Source of the DNA: Streptomyces sp. A0958
GTDB lineage: Bacteria; Actinomycetota; Actinomycetes; Streptomycetales; Streptomycetaceae
Assembly (NCBI RefSeq): GCF_004795035.1
Contig: NZ_SSBK01000018.1
Location: forward strand, 62,001 to 126,000
DNA: 64,000 bases
Reading direction: 5' to 3'
Numbering within the stretch: the stretch's first letter is position 1; each line of letters starts with the position of its first letter. The position numbers were made by a program, and so were the translations under genes. Shown here in pieces: positions 1-7,928 of this stretch. The notes beneath the pieces were generated by a model. That model was not told where the DNA came from. It searched no databases and saw only the letters and a list, made by a program, of their open reading frames with translations.

Positions 1-187
1 GCTGCTCGGCCAGTTCGTGGCGTCGGGCGTGCTGGACGAGCTGTGTCTGACCGTCGCGCCCCTGCTCACGGCCGGGGACGCCCAGCGGATCGCGGGCGGC
101 CCGGCGGTCACCGTGCCGAAACGATTCGCCTTGGCGTCCCTGCTGGAGGAGGACGGGTTCCTCTTCTCCCGGTACCGCCGGAGCTGA
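1..187 (+). CDS. RibD C-terminal / dihydrofolate-reductase-like family protein (3' end only)
   Basis: Only the last 61 codons are in the window; reading frame 2 is open from position 2 to the TGA at 185-187. The residues LLGQFVASGVLDELCLTVAPLLTAG (read here as LLGQFVASGVLDE followed by LCLTVAPLLTAG) match the end of the RibD C-terminal domain, where a conserved Glu in the DEL segment and the VAPLL strand help bind NADPH and pyrimidine. The protein ends in FLFSRYRRS, a common ending for the actinobacterial 'pyrimidine reductase family' proteins. These are often not part of a riboflavin operon, so the exact substrate is unknown. It is followed by a strong hairpin terminator. Confidence 0.75.
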   Translation, partial: LLGQFVASGVLDELCLTVAPLLTAGDAQRIAGGPAVTVPKRFALASLLEEDGFLFSRYRRS

Positions 188-196
188 CGCGCGGCC

Positions 197-228
197 GCCC
201 CGCACCGCCGCCGGAGCCGGTGCGGGGC
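197..228 (+). terminator. Rho-independent-like hairpin after the RibD-like gene
   Basis: Arms 197-207 (GCCCCGCACCG) and 218-228 (CGGTGCGGGGC) pair perfectly over 11 bp with a 10-nt loop, ten bases after the stop codon. There is no U-tract, as is usual for Streptomyces terminators. Confidence 0.7.
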
Positions 229-380
229 TCTCCCGTACAGCGCCGGCGGGCAGCAATCAGCGGAATATTCCGTTCCGGTTAGCTTTCCGTGGGCAGAATG
301 GATCTCGCAGACCCCGTGCGAGCGCGGGGAAGGATGGTTTCAGCAGCGGCCGGCGGCGGTCGCTGAAGAGAAGGGCTCCT

Positions 381-854
381 GTGGTGTTCACCAGCGTTTT
401 GATGATCGAGAAGGCCCTCACGTCCGGGGACGTCGAATTCGTCACCACCCTGCACGGCGACGAGCAGACCTCGTTCGTCGTCCTCATGCAGCCGCGCGGA
501 GACCAGGCGGATGTGCTCCTGCGTGCCATCGACGACCTCGCGATGGGCGAACTGAAGGAAGCGGCCCGCGAGGGCGAGGAGCCCGAGGGCAAGAACGCCA
601 GGGAGTCGGCCGAACTCGCCCTTCAGGTGTCCGTGGAGGCCCTGCGCCAGGCGGGCTCCGAGGCCGTCGGGCAGGTGATCGAGAACCACCCCCTGGACAA
701 GCTCACCTCCGTGGTGGACGAGTCGGACGCCGACGAGGTCATCGTGCTGACCGCGCCCCACTACGTCGAGGAGTTCTTCCACCGCGACTGGGCCTCCCGC
801 GCCCGGCACAAGGTCGGCGTCCCGGTGCTCAAGCTCTTCGCGCACAGCGAATAG
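381..854 (+). CDS. Conserved actinobacterial hypothetical protein, 157 aa, upstream of murC
   Basis: The GTG at 381 is preceded by a purine-rich GAAGAGAAGGG stretch. The acidic protein has a C-terminal segment (DADEVIVLTAPHYVEEFFHRDWASRARHK, seen here as DEVIVLTAPHYVEEFF then HRDWASRARHK) ending in VGVPVLKLFAHSE. This resembles the end of a universal-stress-like or nucleotide-binding alpha/beta fold, where a hydrophobic strand precedes a helix and a final beta strand. Orthologues sit just before murC in many Streptomyces and have sometimes been labelled indole-3-glycerol phosphate synthase, which I see no basis for. It is 63 bp from murC and could be co-transcribed. No function is assigned. 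Confidence 0.75.
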   Translation: MVFTSVLMIEKALTSGDVEFVTTLHGDEQTSFVVLMQPRGDQADVLLRAIDDLAMGELKEAAREGEEPEGKNARESAELALQVSVEALRQAGSEAVGQVIENHPLDKLTSVVDESDADEVIVLTAPHYVEEFFHRDWASRARHKVGVPVLKLFAHSE

Positions 855-917
855 GCTGGGGTCGCGGTCGCCGGAGTGGCACCGGCCCGCACTCGAAACC
901 CACCCCGAGGAGCACAG

Positions 918-2315
918 ATGGCACCCGGCATTCCCGCCGCCATGGAACGACCGCACTTCATCGGCATCGGCGGCGCCGGAATGTCGGGCATCGCGAAGAT
1001 CCTCGCCCAGCGCGGTGCGAAGGTCGCGGGCAGCGACGCCAAGGAGTCCGCGACGGCAGAGGCGCTGCGCGCGCTGGGGGCGACCGTCCACATCGGGCAC
1101 GCCGCCGGACACCTGGCGGACGACGCCACCTGCGTGGTCGTCTCCAGCGCCATCCGCGCCGACAACCCGGAGCTGGTGCGCGCCGGGGAGCTGTCGATCC
1201 CCGTCGTGCACCGCTCCGACGCGCTGGCCTCCCTGATGCACGGGCTGCGCTCCATCGCCGTCGCGGGCACCCACGGCAAGACGACGACCACGTCGATGCT
1301 GGCCGTCGCCCTGAGCGAGCTGGGCCTCGACCCCTCGTACGCGATCGGCGGCGACCTGGCGGGCCCCGGCACCAACGCCATGCACGGCGAGGGCACGATC
1401 TTCGTCGCCGAGGCCGACGAGAGCGACCGGAGCTTCCAGAAGTACGACCCCGACGTCGCGATCGTCCTCAACGTCGAGCTGGACCACCACGCGAACTACG
1501 CCTCGATGGACGAGATCTACGAGTCCTTCGAGACCTTCGCCGGCAAGATCGTCCCCGACGGCACCCTGGTCGTCTCCGCCGACCAGTCCGGCGCCGTCGA
1601 GCTGACCCGCCGGGTGCGCGCCGAGCTGCCCGCGCTCACGGTCGTCACCTACGGCGAGTCCGAGACCGCCGACGTACGCGTCCACAAGATCACCCCGCGC
1701 GGCCTGACCAGCGAGGTCACGGTCGTCCTGGGCGGCAAGTACCTCACCTTCACCGTCTCGGTCCCCGGCCGCCACTACGCCCTCAACGCGGTGGCCGCCC
1801 TGGCCGCGGGCATCGCCCTCGGCGTCCCCGCCCACAACCTCGCCTCGGCCCTCGGCAAGTACACCGGGGTCAAGCGCCGCCTCCAGCTCAAGGGCGAGGC
1901 GGCCGGCGTCCAGGTCATCGACAGCTACGCCCACCACCCCACCGAGATGACCGCCGACCTGGAGGCCATGCGCGGCGCCGCGTCCGAGGCCCGCCTCCTC
2001 GTCGTCTTCCAGCCCCACCTGTTCTCCCGCACCCAGGAGCTCGGCACCGAGATGGGCCAGGCCCTCGCGCTCGCCGACGCCTCCGTGGTCCTGGACATCT
2101 ACCCGGCCCGCGAGGACCCGGTCCCCGGCGTCACCAGCGCCCTGGTCATCGACGCCGCGCGGGCCGCCGGCGCGGACGTCACCGCCGTCCACGACAAGGC
2201 GATGGTCCCCGAGGCCGTCGCGGGAATGGCGAAGCCCGGCGACCTCGTTCTCACCATGGGAGCGGGCGACGTCACCGACCTCGGCCCGCAGATCCTGGAC
2301 CACCTGTCGAACTGA
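918..2315 (+). CDS. murC: UDP-N-acetylmuramate--L-alanine ligase MurC
   Basis: This cytoplasmic enzyme adds L-alanine to UDP-MurNAc, the first amino acid of the peptidoglycan stem peptide, using ATP. The 465-aa protein shows the N-terminal Rossmann motif HFIGIGGAGMSG (about residues 13-24), the Mur-ligase P-loop VAGTHGKTTTT (about 115-125), EADESDRSF (about 165) and YAHHPTEM (about 337), all family hallmarks. An open frame extends back to 876, but the ATG at 918 has a GAGGAG site five bases upstream and gives the usual length. It lies away from the division and cell wall cluster, beside msrB. The two are 10 bp apart with the msrB ribosome site overlapping the murC stop, so they are probably co-transcribed. 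Confidence 0.95.
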   Translation: MAPGIPAAMERPHFIGIGGAGMSGIAKILAQRGAKVAGSDAKESATAEALRALGATVHIGHAAGHLADDATCVVVSSAIRADNPELVRAGELSIPVVHRSDALASLMHGLRSIAVAGTHGKTTTTSMLAVALSELGLDPSYAIGGDLAGPGTNAMHGEGTIFVAEADESDRSFQKYDPDVAIVLNVELDHHANYASMDEIYESFETFAGKIVPDGTLVVSADQSGAVELTRRVRAELPALTVVTYGESETADVRVHKITPRGLTSEVTVVLGGKYLTFTVSVPGRHYALNAVAALAAGIALGVPAHNLASALGKYTGVKRRLQLKGEAAGVQVIDSYAHHPTEMTADLEAMRGAASEARLLVVFQPHLFSRTQELGTEMGQALALADASVVLDIYPAREDPVPGVTSALVIDAARAAGADVTAVHDKAMVPEAVAGMAKPGDLVLTMGAGDVTDLGPQILDHLSN

Positions 2316-2325
2316 AGGAGCCACC

Positions 2326-2730
2326 GTGCCGTACGACGTCGAGAAGCCGGACGAACAGTGGCGGGAGGAACTCACCGCCGCCGAGTACGCGGTGCTGCGC
2401 AAGGCCGGCACCGAGCCCGCCTTCGTCGGTGAGTACACCGACACCAGGACCGCCGGCGTCTACTCCTGCCGGGCGTGCGGAGCGGAGTTGTTCCGCTCCG
2501 ACACGAAGTTCGAGTCGCACTGCGGCTGGCCGTCCTTCTACGACCCGAAGGACACCGACGCGGTCGAACTGATCCAGGACCGCAGCCACGGCATGGTCCG
2601 CACCGAGGTCCGCTGCGCCCGCTGCGGCTCGCACCTGGGCCATGTCTTCGAGGGCGAGGGCTACCCCACCCCGACGGACCAGCGGTACTGCATCAACTCG
2701 ATCTCCCTGCGGCTGACCCCGGAGGACTGA
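2326..2730 (+). CDS. msrB: Peptide-methionine (R)-S-oxide reductase MsrB
   Basis: MsrB reduces methionine-R-sulfoxide in proteins, repairing oxidative damage. The 134-aa protein is standard length for a single-domain MsrB. It has both zinc-binding CxxC pairs (YSCRACGAELF and VRCARCGSHLGHVF), the substrate pocket motif HCGWPSFYD, and the catalytic cysteine in RYCINSISL (Cys122). The GTG start has a GAAGGAG site spanning the murC stop. A strong symmetrical terminator follows and closes the murC-msrB unit. Confidence 0.95.
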   Translation: MPYDVEKPDEQWREELTAAEYAVLRKAGTEPAFVGEYTDTRTAGVYSCRACGAELFRSDTKFESHCGWPSFYDPKDTDAVELIQDRSHGMVRTEVRCARCGSHLGHVFEGEGYPTPTDQRYCINSISLRLTPED

Positions 2731-2748
2731 TCCGGCCCGCCCGTACGA

Positions 2749-2786
2749 GGGGGTGTCTCGTCGGCCCTGACCGAAAAGACACCCCC
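2749..2786. terminator. Bidirectional hairpin terminator between msrB and the convergent gene
   Basis: Arms 2749-2758 (GGGGGTGTCT) and 2777-2786 (AGACACCCCC) form a perfect 10-bp stem with an 18-nt loop. On the plus strand the arm is preceded by loop bases GAAA, and the site lies in the only gap between two convergent genes, so it can serve both. Confidence 0.75.
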
Positions 2787-2806
2787 GGGGACCGGCGCGC
2801 GCCGCG

Positions 2807-3268
2807 TCAGCCCTCGTACGGCTCCTCCTGCCGCAGCAGCGGGTGCGCGACGCCGGGGAAGACCCGGGCCCGCACCACGGGCTCCGCCGCGCCGCCCTGG
2901 ACCACGGTCTCCGCGACACCCCAGGGCCGGCCCGGCAGGACCACGGTCAGGGTGTACGAGGCCGGGCAGCCCAGGCACTCGTACCGGTCCACCCACGTCT
3001 CCACCTCGGTCGTGCTGCCCGGGTAGCGCGCCACGTGCCGGTGCAGCGCGTGGCAGCGCCCGCACCGCTCGCCCGGCTCGCAGGTGCCGCCGCAGGGGCA
3101 CGGCACGTCGAGGGAATCGGCCGGCTGCCAGCGCTGGGTGAGGACGGCGTCCCGCGTGGCGCCCATGTCCTTCATCGCCTTGAGATTGCGGGCGGCCACG
3201 TTGTACGACTCACCGGTCGCCGCCATCCGGTCGCGGATGACGTCCTTGCGGCCGCGGTTCGTCGTCAT
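2807..3268 (-). CDS. Hypothetical Cys-rich protein with RKDVIRDRMAATGE N-terminus, 153 aa
   Basis: The ATG at 3268 has a strong GGAGGAG site on the minus strand; the open frame continues upstream but without a better start. Residues 5-30 (RGRKDVIRDRMAATGESYNV followed by AARNLKAM) form a basic helix found at the start of many Streptomyces proteins and resembling a short DNA-binding or ParB-like element. A central block CPCGGTCEPGERCGRC has five cysteines plus later HALHRH and YECLGC, which suggests one or two zinc sites. Function unknown. It sits 97 bp downstream of the GAP1-like gene on the same strand. Confidence 0.65.
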   Translation of the reverse strand: MTTNRGRKDVIRDRMAATGESYNVAARNLKAMKDMGATRDAVLTQRWQPADSLDVPCPCGGTCEPGERCGRCHALHRHVARYPGSTTEVETWVDRYECLGCPASYTLTVVLPGRPWGVAETVVQGGAAEPVVRARVFPGVAHPLLRQEEPYEG

Positions 3269-3365
3269 GTGTCTGCTCCTCCTGGCTTTCACGCAGCCCA
3301 CCAGGAGGGCGCACGAGATCGGTGACCTCAACGGTACCGGGCGCCGCGGGTGTCCCGCGCCGCGC

Positions 3366-5855
3366 TCAGGTCCGCCGCACCCGGCCCGCGATGCGCCGGC
3401 CCAGGCGGCCCAGGGTGCGGCGCTCCCGGCGGTTCCAGTCGCGGAAGGCGTCCGCCCGGCCGCTGCTGCCCGAGCGGCCGACGGCCTCCTCGACCGCCGC
3501 GACCCGGTCGGCGGGCAGCCCCCGCACCACCGGGCGCAGGACCTCCTCCAGCAGGGCCGCGGCGGCCCTGCTCCAGGGGGGACCGGCGTGCGGGTGGGCC
3601 GTCCATACGGTGAAGCAGTCGGCGGCGTACGTGGAGTCGGCCGCCAGCCGGGCCCGGACGCTGTCACCGCGCGCGGCCCGGTCGTAGGCGGCGATCAGGT
3701 CCGCGTCACCGCTGTGCACCAGTGCGTACAGCTCCGCCTCGGGCCGCTCCGGCGCCAGCAACCGCGCGGCCACCGCGGCGCACGCCTGCCCGAGCACCCC
3801 CGGCTCCACCGGCTCGGCCTCCGCGCGCAGCGCCCGCACCCGCTCGGCCCACTCCGGCTCCGCCGCCCCCGAGCGCACCTCGCGGGCGAACTCCAGGAGC
3901 AGGAGCGCCGCACGCACCCGGCCCCCGGTCTCCTGCGGGAAGCCGCGCAGCAGGTCGTGGGCCAGCTCCGGCGCCTCGCAGTCCTCGGCGCCGGCCGCGA
4001 GCGCGGCGCCCACCAGGTGCGACCAGGTGCCGGCCGCCCGGTGCGCGTCCGAGGTCGCCGCCTCCAGCAGCAGCCGGGCCTCGGCCGCCGTCGGGGCGGA
4101 CCCGTCCCACACCAGGCCCACGGCCGTCCGCAGCACCAGCGGCTCCGCGAACGGCGACATCCCGCCGACGCGCAGAATCCGCTGTAGCGCCCCCACCCGG
4201 TCGTCGCCGCAGTCGGCCTTGGCCTCCGGCGCGCCGGCGCACATCCGCAGGTGCGGCAGCGCCTGCGTGCCGGTGAACGGCAGCGGCACCCGCGCCAGCA
4301 GCCGTTCCACCCCGTCCGGGCGGTCCGGCGCGATCCGGTCGAGCGCGCCGAGCAGGGCCGTACGCACATCGAACTGCTCGTCCATCAGCTCCAGCAGGGC
4401 CGGCGCCCAGGCCGGGGTGCCCTCGTCGCCCTCGTCGCCCTCGTCGCCCTCGTCGCCCTCGTCGCCCTCCAGCAGGGCGGGCGCCAGCCGGGCCACGACC
4501 GAGGGCAGCAGCTCGGCGCAGTCCACCCCCAGCAGCCGTGCCACCCGCAGGAGTTGGACCGTACGGGCCACGTCGCGGCCGACGCCCGCGCCGCCCAGCT
4601 CGGTCAGGATCTCCGGCCCGAGCACACCGGCGACGGCCGCGCCCTCGGGCCCGCTGAAGGCGGTGCGGCCCGGCAGTTCGAGGGAGTCGTTGCCACCGCG
4701 TACCGCCTCGGTCACCAGCATCGCGGCCAGCGGGGCCGTGGTGCTCGCCGGGGAGCGGCCGTCCAGCGCGGCGAACAGCCGCCCCGCCGCGTCGAATTCG
4801 GGCCCGGAACGCTCGTCCACGCCCGGCGCGGTCAGCGCGTCGACCAGCTGCCGGGTCCGCTTCGCGTCCAGCGCGTACGGCCGTTCGGCGGCCCACTCCG
4901 CGGCGGCGGCGCGCCCGCCCGTCCCCAGCGCGATGCCCGCGCACAGCGCCGTCACCGCCACCGGCCCGGCGGCGAACGGCTCCCCGGGCAGCTCGGCGGC
5001 CTCCCGGAACAGCTCGGGGGCGCGGTTGCGCCAGATCCGCGCGGCCGTCTCGGCCCAGGCGTCGTCCACGGCCCCGTCCGGGCGGGCCCCGGCGCACCGG
5101 TGCACGCGGACGTCCGGGCCCGTCAGCTCCTCGGCGTCCTGGGGCAGCACGCCGACGATCTGTTGCGGGGCGCGCAGGGGGTGGCGGGTGTAGGTGGTGA
5201 ACGTAAGCCGCTCGGCGAGCTCGTCGGGCAGGGCGACGCAGGCGAGCGCGATCCACCGGGCCACGTCCGTGCTCTGCGGCTCGACGAGCACGACCCGGCC
5301 GGAGGCGCCCGGCTCGCACAGCCGGCGCAGATCGGCCAGCACCCCGGCGAGCCACGGCCCGCGCGAGACGGCGAAGTCGTTCAGCCCCTCGCGCTCGCGG
5401 GCGTGGTGGCAGGTGGCGCCGGGCAGCGCGGCGAGCGGGTCGGGCAGTGGGCGCCCGGGGGTCGAGGCGGCCCAGCGGGCGGTCCGGCAGGCGGTGATCG
5501 GGAGCGCGCCGCCCGGCAGCCGGCTGCCGGGCGGGAGGTGGACCGCGTGTGCGTGGAAACCGACGGAGGCCGATGGCGCGGGGCGGGTCGCGACCGTCCG
5601 GGCCAGCAGATGACCGCCGTCCGAGAGCACGCTGAAGCTGAGTGATTCGGGCAGCGAGCGCAACGCGGCGTCGGGCAGCCGGGGTTCGGTGCCGGCCGGG
5701 GGCTCGTAGCCCAGCAGCGGGCCCGCCTCGGTGAGCACGGACCCGGGTATCGCGGCGTCAACTGCGCTGAAACGGCCCGGTATCGGACCCGCCTCGCCGC
5801 CTTCGGGGCCGTCCCCGTCCGCCGCGGAGGTGTAGTGCAACTGCGCGAGGCTCAT
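3366..5855 (-). CDS. GTPase-associated protein 1 (GAP1-N2/M/C) family protein
   Basis: The 829-aa protein starts MSLAQLHYTSAADG at the ATG at 5855, behind a GAAGAGAG site. The N-terminal pattern (LHYTSA, IGYEPP-like LGYEPPAGTEP, SFSVLSDGGHLLARTV, FHAHAVHLP) matches the GAP1-N2 domain of actinobacterial 'GTPase-associated protein 1' proteins. A middle domain (VVLVEPQSTDVARWIALACVALP, DELAERLTFTTYTRHP) and a long helical C-terminal region follow. In the family the gene usually travels with a GAP2/GTPase partner and is proposed to act in NTP-dependent conflict or signalling systems. No GTPase partner is seen nearby. Residues about 463-478 are a GDE tandem repeat that looks like a flexible linker. 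Biochemical role unproven. Confidence 0.7.
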   Translation of the reverse strand: MSLAQLHYTSAADGDGPEGGEAGPIPGRFSAVDAAIPGSVLTEAGPLLGYEPPAGTEPRLPDAALRSLPESLSFSVLSDGGHLLARTVATRPAPSASVGFHAHAVHLPPGSRLPGGALPITACRTARWAASTPGRPLPDPLAALPGATCHHAREREGLNDFAVSRGPWLAGVLADLRRLCEPGASGRVVLVEPQSTDVARWIALACVALPDELAERLTFTTYTRHPLRAPQQIVGVLPQDAEELTGPDVRVHRCAGARPDGAVDDAWAETAARIWRNRAPELFREAAELPGEPFAAGPVAVTALCAGIALGTGGRAAAAEWAAERPYALDAKRTRQLVDALTAPGVDERSGPEFDAAGRLFAALDGRSPASTTAPLAAMLVTEAVRGGNDSLELPGRTAFSGPEGAAVAGVLGPEILTELGGAGVGRDVARTVQLLRVARLLGVDCAELLPSVVARLAPALLEGDEGDEGDEGDEGDEGTPAWAPALLELMDEQFDVRTALLGALDRIAPDRPDGVERLLARVPLPFTGTQALPHLRMCAGAPEAKADCGDDRVGALQRILRVGGMSPFAEPLVLRTAVGLVWDGSAPTAAEARLLLEAATSDAHRAAGTWSHLVGAALAAGAEDCEAPELAHDLLRGFPQETGGRVRAALLLLEFAREVRSGAAEPEWAERVRALRAEAEPVEPGVLGQACAAVAARLLAPERPEAELYALVHSGDADLIAAYDRAARGDSVRARLAADSTYAADCFTVWTAHPHAGPPWSRAAAALLEEVLRPVVRGLPADRVAAVEEAVGRSGSSGRADAFRDWNRRERRTLGRLGRRIAGRVRRT
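4419..4469 (-). repeat. Nine-base tandem repeat inside the GAP1-like gene
   Basis: Five perfect copies of GCCCTCGTC (plus strand) run from 4419 to 4463, followed by a partial sixth. On the coding strand each unit reads GDE, giving an acidic Gly-Asp-Glu linker. The copy number is a multiple of three bases, so slippage would change linker length without shifting the frame. Confidence 0.9.
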
Positions 5856-6115
5856 GCGTCGGCTCTCTTCGTCCCTGCCGTGAAGGTCCCCCTGCCACCC
5901 GCACCCGCTCCCGCGGTGGCAGCGCCGTCCCGGCAGAGAGCGGCGACCCCGGCGGGGAGTGTTCCGCAGTCGCTGGGGCGACGCTATCAAGGACCCGCGC
6001 GCCCCGGTGCCCGCGCGGGCGGGAAGCCCGCGGCCCGCCGGTGTGCGGGCGCATGGCCGATTCGACGCCGTGGGAACGGGCCGCCTGGCTGCGGTGGGAT
6101 GCCGGGGGGAAAGCC

Positions 6116-6415
6116 ATGATGCGGACACTGCTCGATCGCGAGGACCTGCCGCCGAGGGAGCGACTGGCGGCTCTGAACGACCTGTTCGTCGCCGGCGAGC
6201 ACCCCATGGGTGTCCTCAGCCGTTCGGCGGAGGACTTCACCGCTTCGGTCCGGGAGGCGGGCCTCGCGGCGGTTGACGTGGTCGAACTGACGATGTCACC
6301 GGGGCGGATCGTGCGTTCCGTGAAGATGGTGCGGCAGGCGGACCCGGAGCTGGTCTGCGTCGCGGTGGCCGTTTCCGGGAGCATGGTGCTGAGCCAGGCG
6401 GGACGGGACGCGGCG
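6116..6415 (+). pseudogene. Truncated AraC-type regulator (N-terminal sensor domain remnant)
   Basis: Starting at ATG 6116 or 6119 the frame encodes about 100 residues with strong likeness to the AraC-binding-like domain: DREDLPPRERLAALNDLF, then a strand-rich centre, VRQADPELVCVAVAVSG and SQAGRDAA. In intact regulators this domain is about 200 aa and is followed by an AraC helix-turn-helix. Here homology stops near 6415 and the frame runs into low-complexity repeats and then antisense to the yciO gene. No helix-turn-helix is found in any frame nearby. I read it as a gene broken by deletion. A real short protein is possible but unlikely. Confidence 0.6.
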
Positions 6416-6432
6416 CCCCGGGGGAGGTGGCG

Positions 6433-6479
6433 CCCGCGGGGTGGTTCCCGAAGGTCGCCCCCGCGGGGTGGTTCCCGAA
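6433..6479. repeat. Two direct copies of a 20-bp sequence at the AraC remnant breakpoint
   Basis: The sequence cccgcggggtggttcccgaa occurs at 6433-6452 and again at 6460-6479, a 27-bp period. Each copy contains the palindromic core CCCGCGGG. It sits immediately after the point where the AraC-like homology ends. Confidence 0.8.
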
Positions 6480-6511
6480 CGGGGAGGCGGACGTTCTCGC
6501 CTGATGCGGAC

Positions 6512-6545
6512 GGCCCCCGCGACCGTCGGGGCGATCGCGGGGGCC
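6512..6545 (-). terminator. Hairpin terminator downstream of the YciO/Sua5 gene
   Basis: Arms 6512-6522 (GGCCCCCGCGA) and 6535-6545 (TCGCGGGGGCC) form a perfect 11-bp stem with a 12-nt loop, eight bases past the stop of the minus-strand gene. Confidence 0.7.
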
Positions 6546-6552
6546 CGCCCGG

Positions 6553-7173
6553 CTATTCGAACCGCGAGGTGTCGCCGGCCCCTCGCCGTACGATCTCCAG
6601 GTCGCCGTTGGAGAAGTCGATGACGGTGGTCGGCTCGGTGCCGCAGTCGCCGGAGTCGAGGACGATGTCCACCTCGTGGTCCAGGCGCTCCTTGATCTCC
6701 CAGCCCTGGGTCAGGGGTTCGTCCTCGTCGGGCAGGAGCAGGGTGCTGGAGAGCAGCGGTTCGCCCAGCTCCGTCAGCAGGGCCTGGACGACGGCGTGGT
6801 CGGGGATGCGGACGCCGACGGTCTTCTTCTTCGGGTGCAGCAGTTGACGGGGCACCTCCTTCGTGGCCGGCAGGATGAAGGTGTACTGGCCGGGGGTCGC
6901 CGACTTGACCGTGCGGAACACGTCGTTGTCGATGTGCACGAACTGCCCGAGCTGGGCGAAGTTCTGGCACATCAGCGTGAAGTGGTGGCGGTCGTCGAGA
7001 TTGCGGATCGCCCGGATGCGGGAGAGGCCGTCACGGCTGCCGAGCTGGCACCCGAGTGCGTAGCAGGAGTCCGTCGGATACGCGACGAGAGCCCCGGAGC
7101 GGATGCTTTCGGCCACGTTGGTGATGGTGCGCTGCTGGGGGTTTTCGGGGTGTACGTCGAAATACTTCGCCAT
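6553..7173 (-). CDS. L-threonylcarbamoyladenylate synthase family protein (YciO/Sua5/YrdC-type)
   Basis: The 206-aa protein has the YrdC fold signature: GALVAYPTDSCYALGC near residues 27-42, the KRR-like loop region around RIRAIRNLDDRHHFTLMC, and PGQYTFILPATKEVP, VGVRIPDH and LLSSTLLLP. Sua5/YrdC makes threonylcarbamoyl-AMP for the t6A modification of ANN-decoding tRNAs. The 206-aa length and the PTDSCYALGC variant fit the YciO subgroup, whose physiological role is less sure, so this may not be the essential tRNA-modification enzyme. It begins with ATG at 7173, has a terminator downstream, and diverges from the MarR gene. Confidence 0.85.
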   Translation of the reverse strand: MAKYFDVHPENPQQRTITNVAESIRSGALVAYPTDSCYALGCQLGSRDGLSRIRAIRNLDDRHHFTLMCQNFAQLGQFVHIDNDVFRTVKSATPGQYTFILPATKEVPRQLLHPKKKTVGVRIPDHAVVQALLTELGEPLLSSTLLLPDEDEPLTQGWEIKERLDHEVDIVLDSGDCGTEPTTVIDFSNGDLEIVRRGAGDTSRFE

Positions 7174-7351
7174 CCGGCGAGTCTACGGCGGGGCGTGCGG
7201 CTGGTTCGCGGCAAAGGCGGATTGCCCCGCCCCCGGGAGAGGCCGGACCACCGGTTCGAGTGGTGGTCGCCGGTCAAACCTTTTCGGCCAGTACGGGAGG
7301 GGTAGCCGAGTGGTGACGACCCAGGAGACCGGCGGGGTGGGCCACGTACGC

Positions 7352-7388
7352 TGTGTGCATGATGCATAGGACGTGCATCATGCACACA
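7352..7388. promoter_or_regulatory. Perfect 15-bp inverted repeat, probable MarR operator
   Basis: TGTGTGCATGATGCA (7352-7366) and TGCATCATGCACACA (7374-7388) are exact reverse complements separated by 7 bp. Each arm also contains the near-palindrome TGCATGATGCA. It lies 75 bp upstream of the MarR start codon in the gap shared with the divergent yciO gene. This is the size and symmetry expected for a MarR-family dimer site, so autoregulation is inferred. Confidence 0.7.
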
Positions 7389-7463
7389 TCCCGTGGTATA
7401 TCTGTTGCGGAGAGGCCGCCGTCCCGGTCCGGGAGGTGCGCCCGCAGTCGTAGGGAGCCGTGC

Positions 7464-7910
7464 GTGGACATGCCTGTGGACCGGATCGAGTTCGAGACGA
7501 TGCTGCTCGGGCGGCACATGAGTCTGCTGACTTCACGAGGCGACGGGCGGCTCGACCGGAGCGCGTACATCCTTCTCAGCCGTATCCGGGTCCAGGGGCC
7601 GATGTCCATCGGTCAGCTGCACGACGCCTTCGGCCTGGACACCTCCACGCTGAACCGGCAGACCGCGGCCATGCTCCGGGCGGGTGTCGTCGAGCGCATC
7701 GCCGACCCGGACGGCGGGATCGCCCGGAAGTTCGTCATCACGGACGAGGGCGAACGCCGGCTGGACAAGGACCGGTCCGAGAACCGGGAGGGCCTTCAGC
7801 GCGTCCTGGCCGACTGGACGCCGGAGGAGGCCGCCCGCTTCGCGGACGACCTCGCCCGGCTCAACCGGGACATCGAGCGCCTCGACGGGCGGCCCTGGCC
7901 GCGCGGCTGA
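7464..7910 (+). CDS. MarR-family transcriptional regulator
   Basis: The 148-aa protein has a MarR winged-helix layout: helices 1-2 (RIEFETMLLGRHMSLLTSRG, LDRSAYILLSRI), the helix-turn-helix MSIGQLHDAFGLDTSTLNRQTAAMLRAG (read as MSIGQLHDAFGLDTS then TLNRQTAAMLRAG), a wing ERIADPDGGIARKFVITDEG with the typical DxR/K-like tip, and a C-terminal dimerisation helix. GTG at 7464 follows an AGGGAG site with 6-base spacing; ATG at 7470 is an alternative. Longer frames upstream cross the operator and are rejected. Ligand and regulon unknown. Convergent with the secreted beta-helix gene, 18 bp away. Confidence 0.85.
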   Translation: MDMPVDRIEFETMLLGRHMSLLTSRGDGRLDRSAYILLSRIRVQGPMSIGQLHDAFGLDTSTLNRQTAAMLRAGVVERIADPDGGIARKFVITDEGERRLDKDRSENREGLQRVLADWTPEEAARFADDLARLNRDIERLDGRPWPRG

Positions 7911-7928
7911 GCCGGGGGAGCGCTCCGG

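Noticed and set aside
262..271. GGAATATTCC palindrome as a SigR-type promoter
   Set aside because: The GTT element at 18-19 bp spacing is absent.
876..917. Upstream GTG start for murC
   Set aside because: The residues look non-coding, and ATG 918 has GAGGAG at correct spacing.
7260..7330. Segment with a GGTTCGAG-like look of a tRNA T-arm
   Set aside because: No cloverleaf can be built; matching acceptor and anticodon stems are missing.
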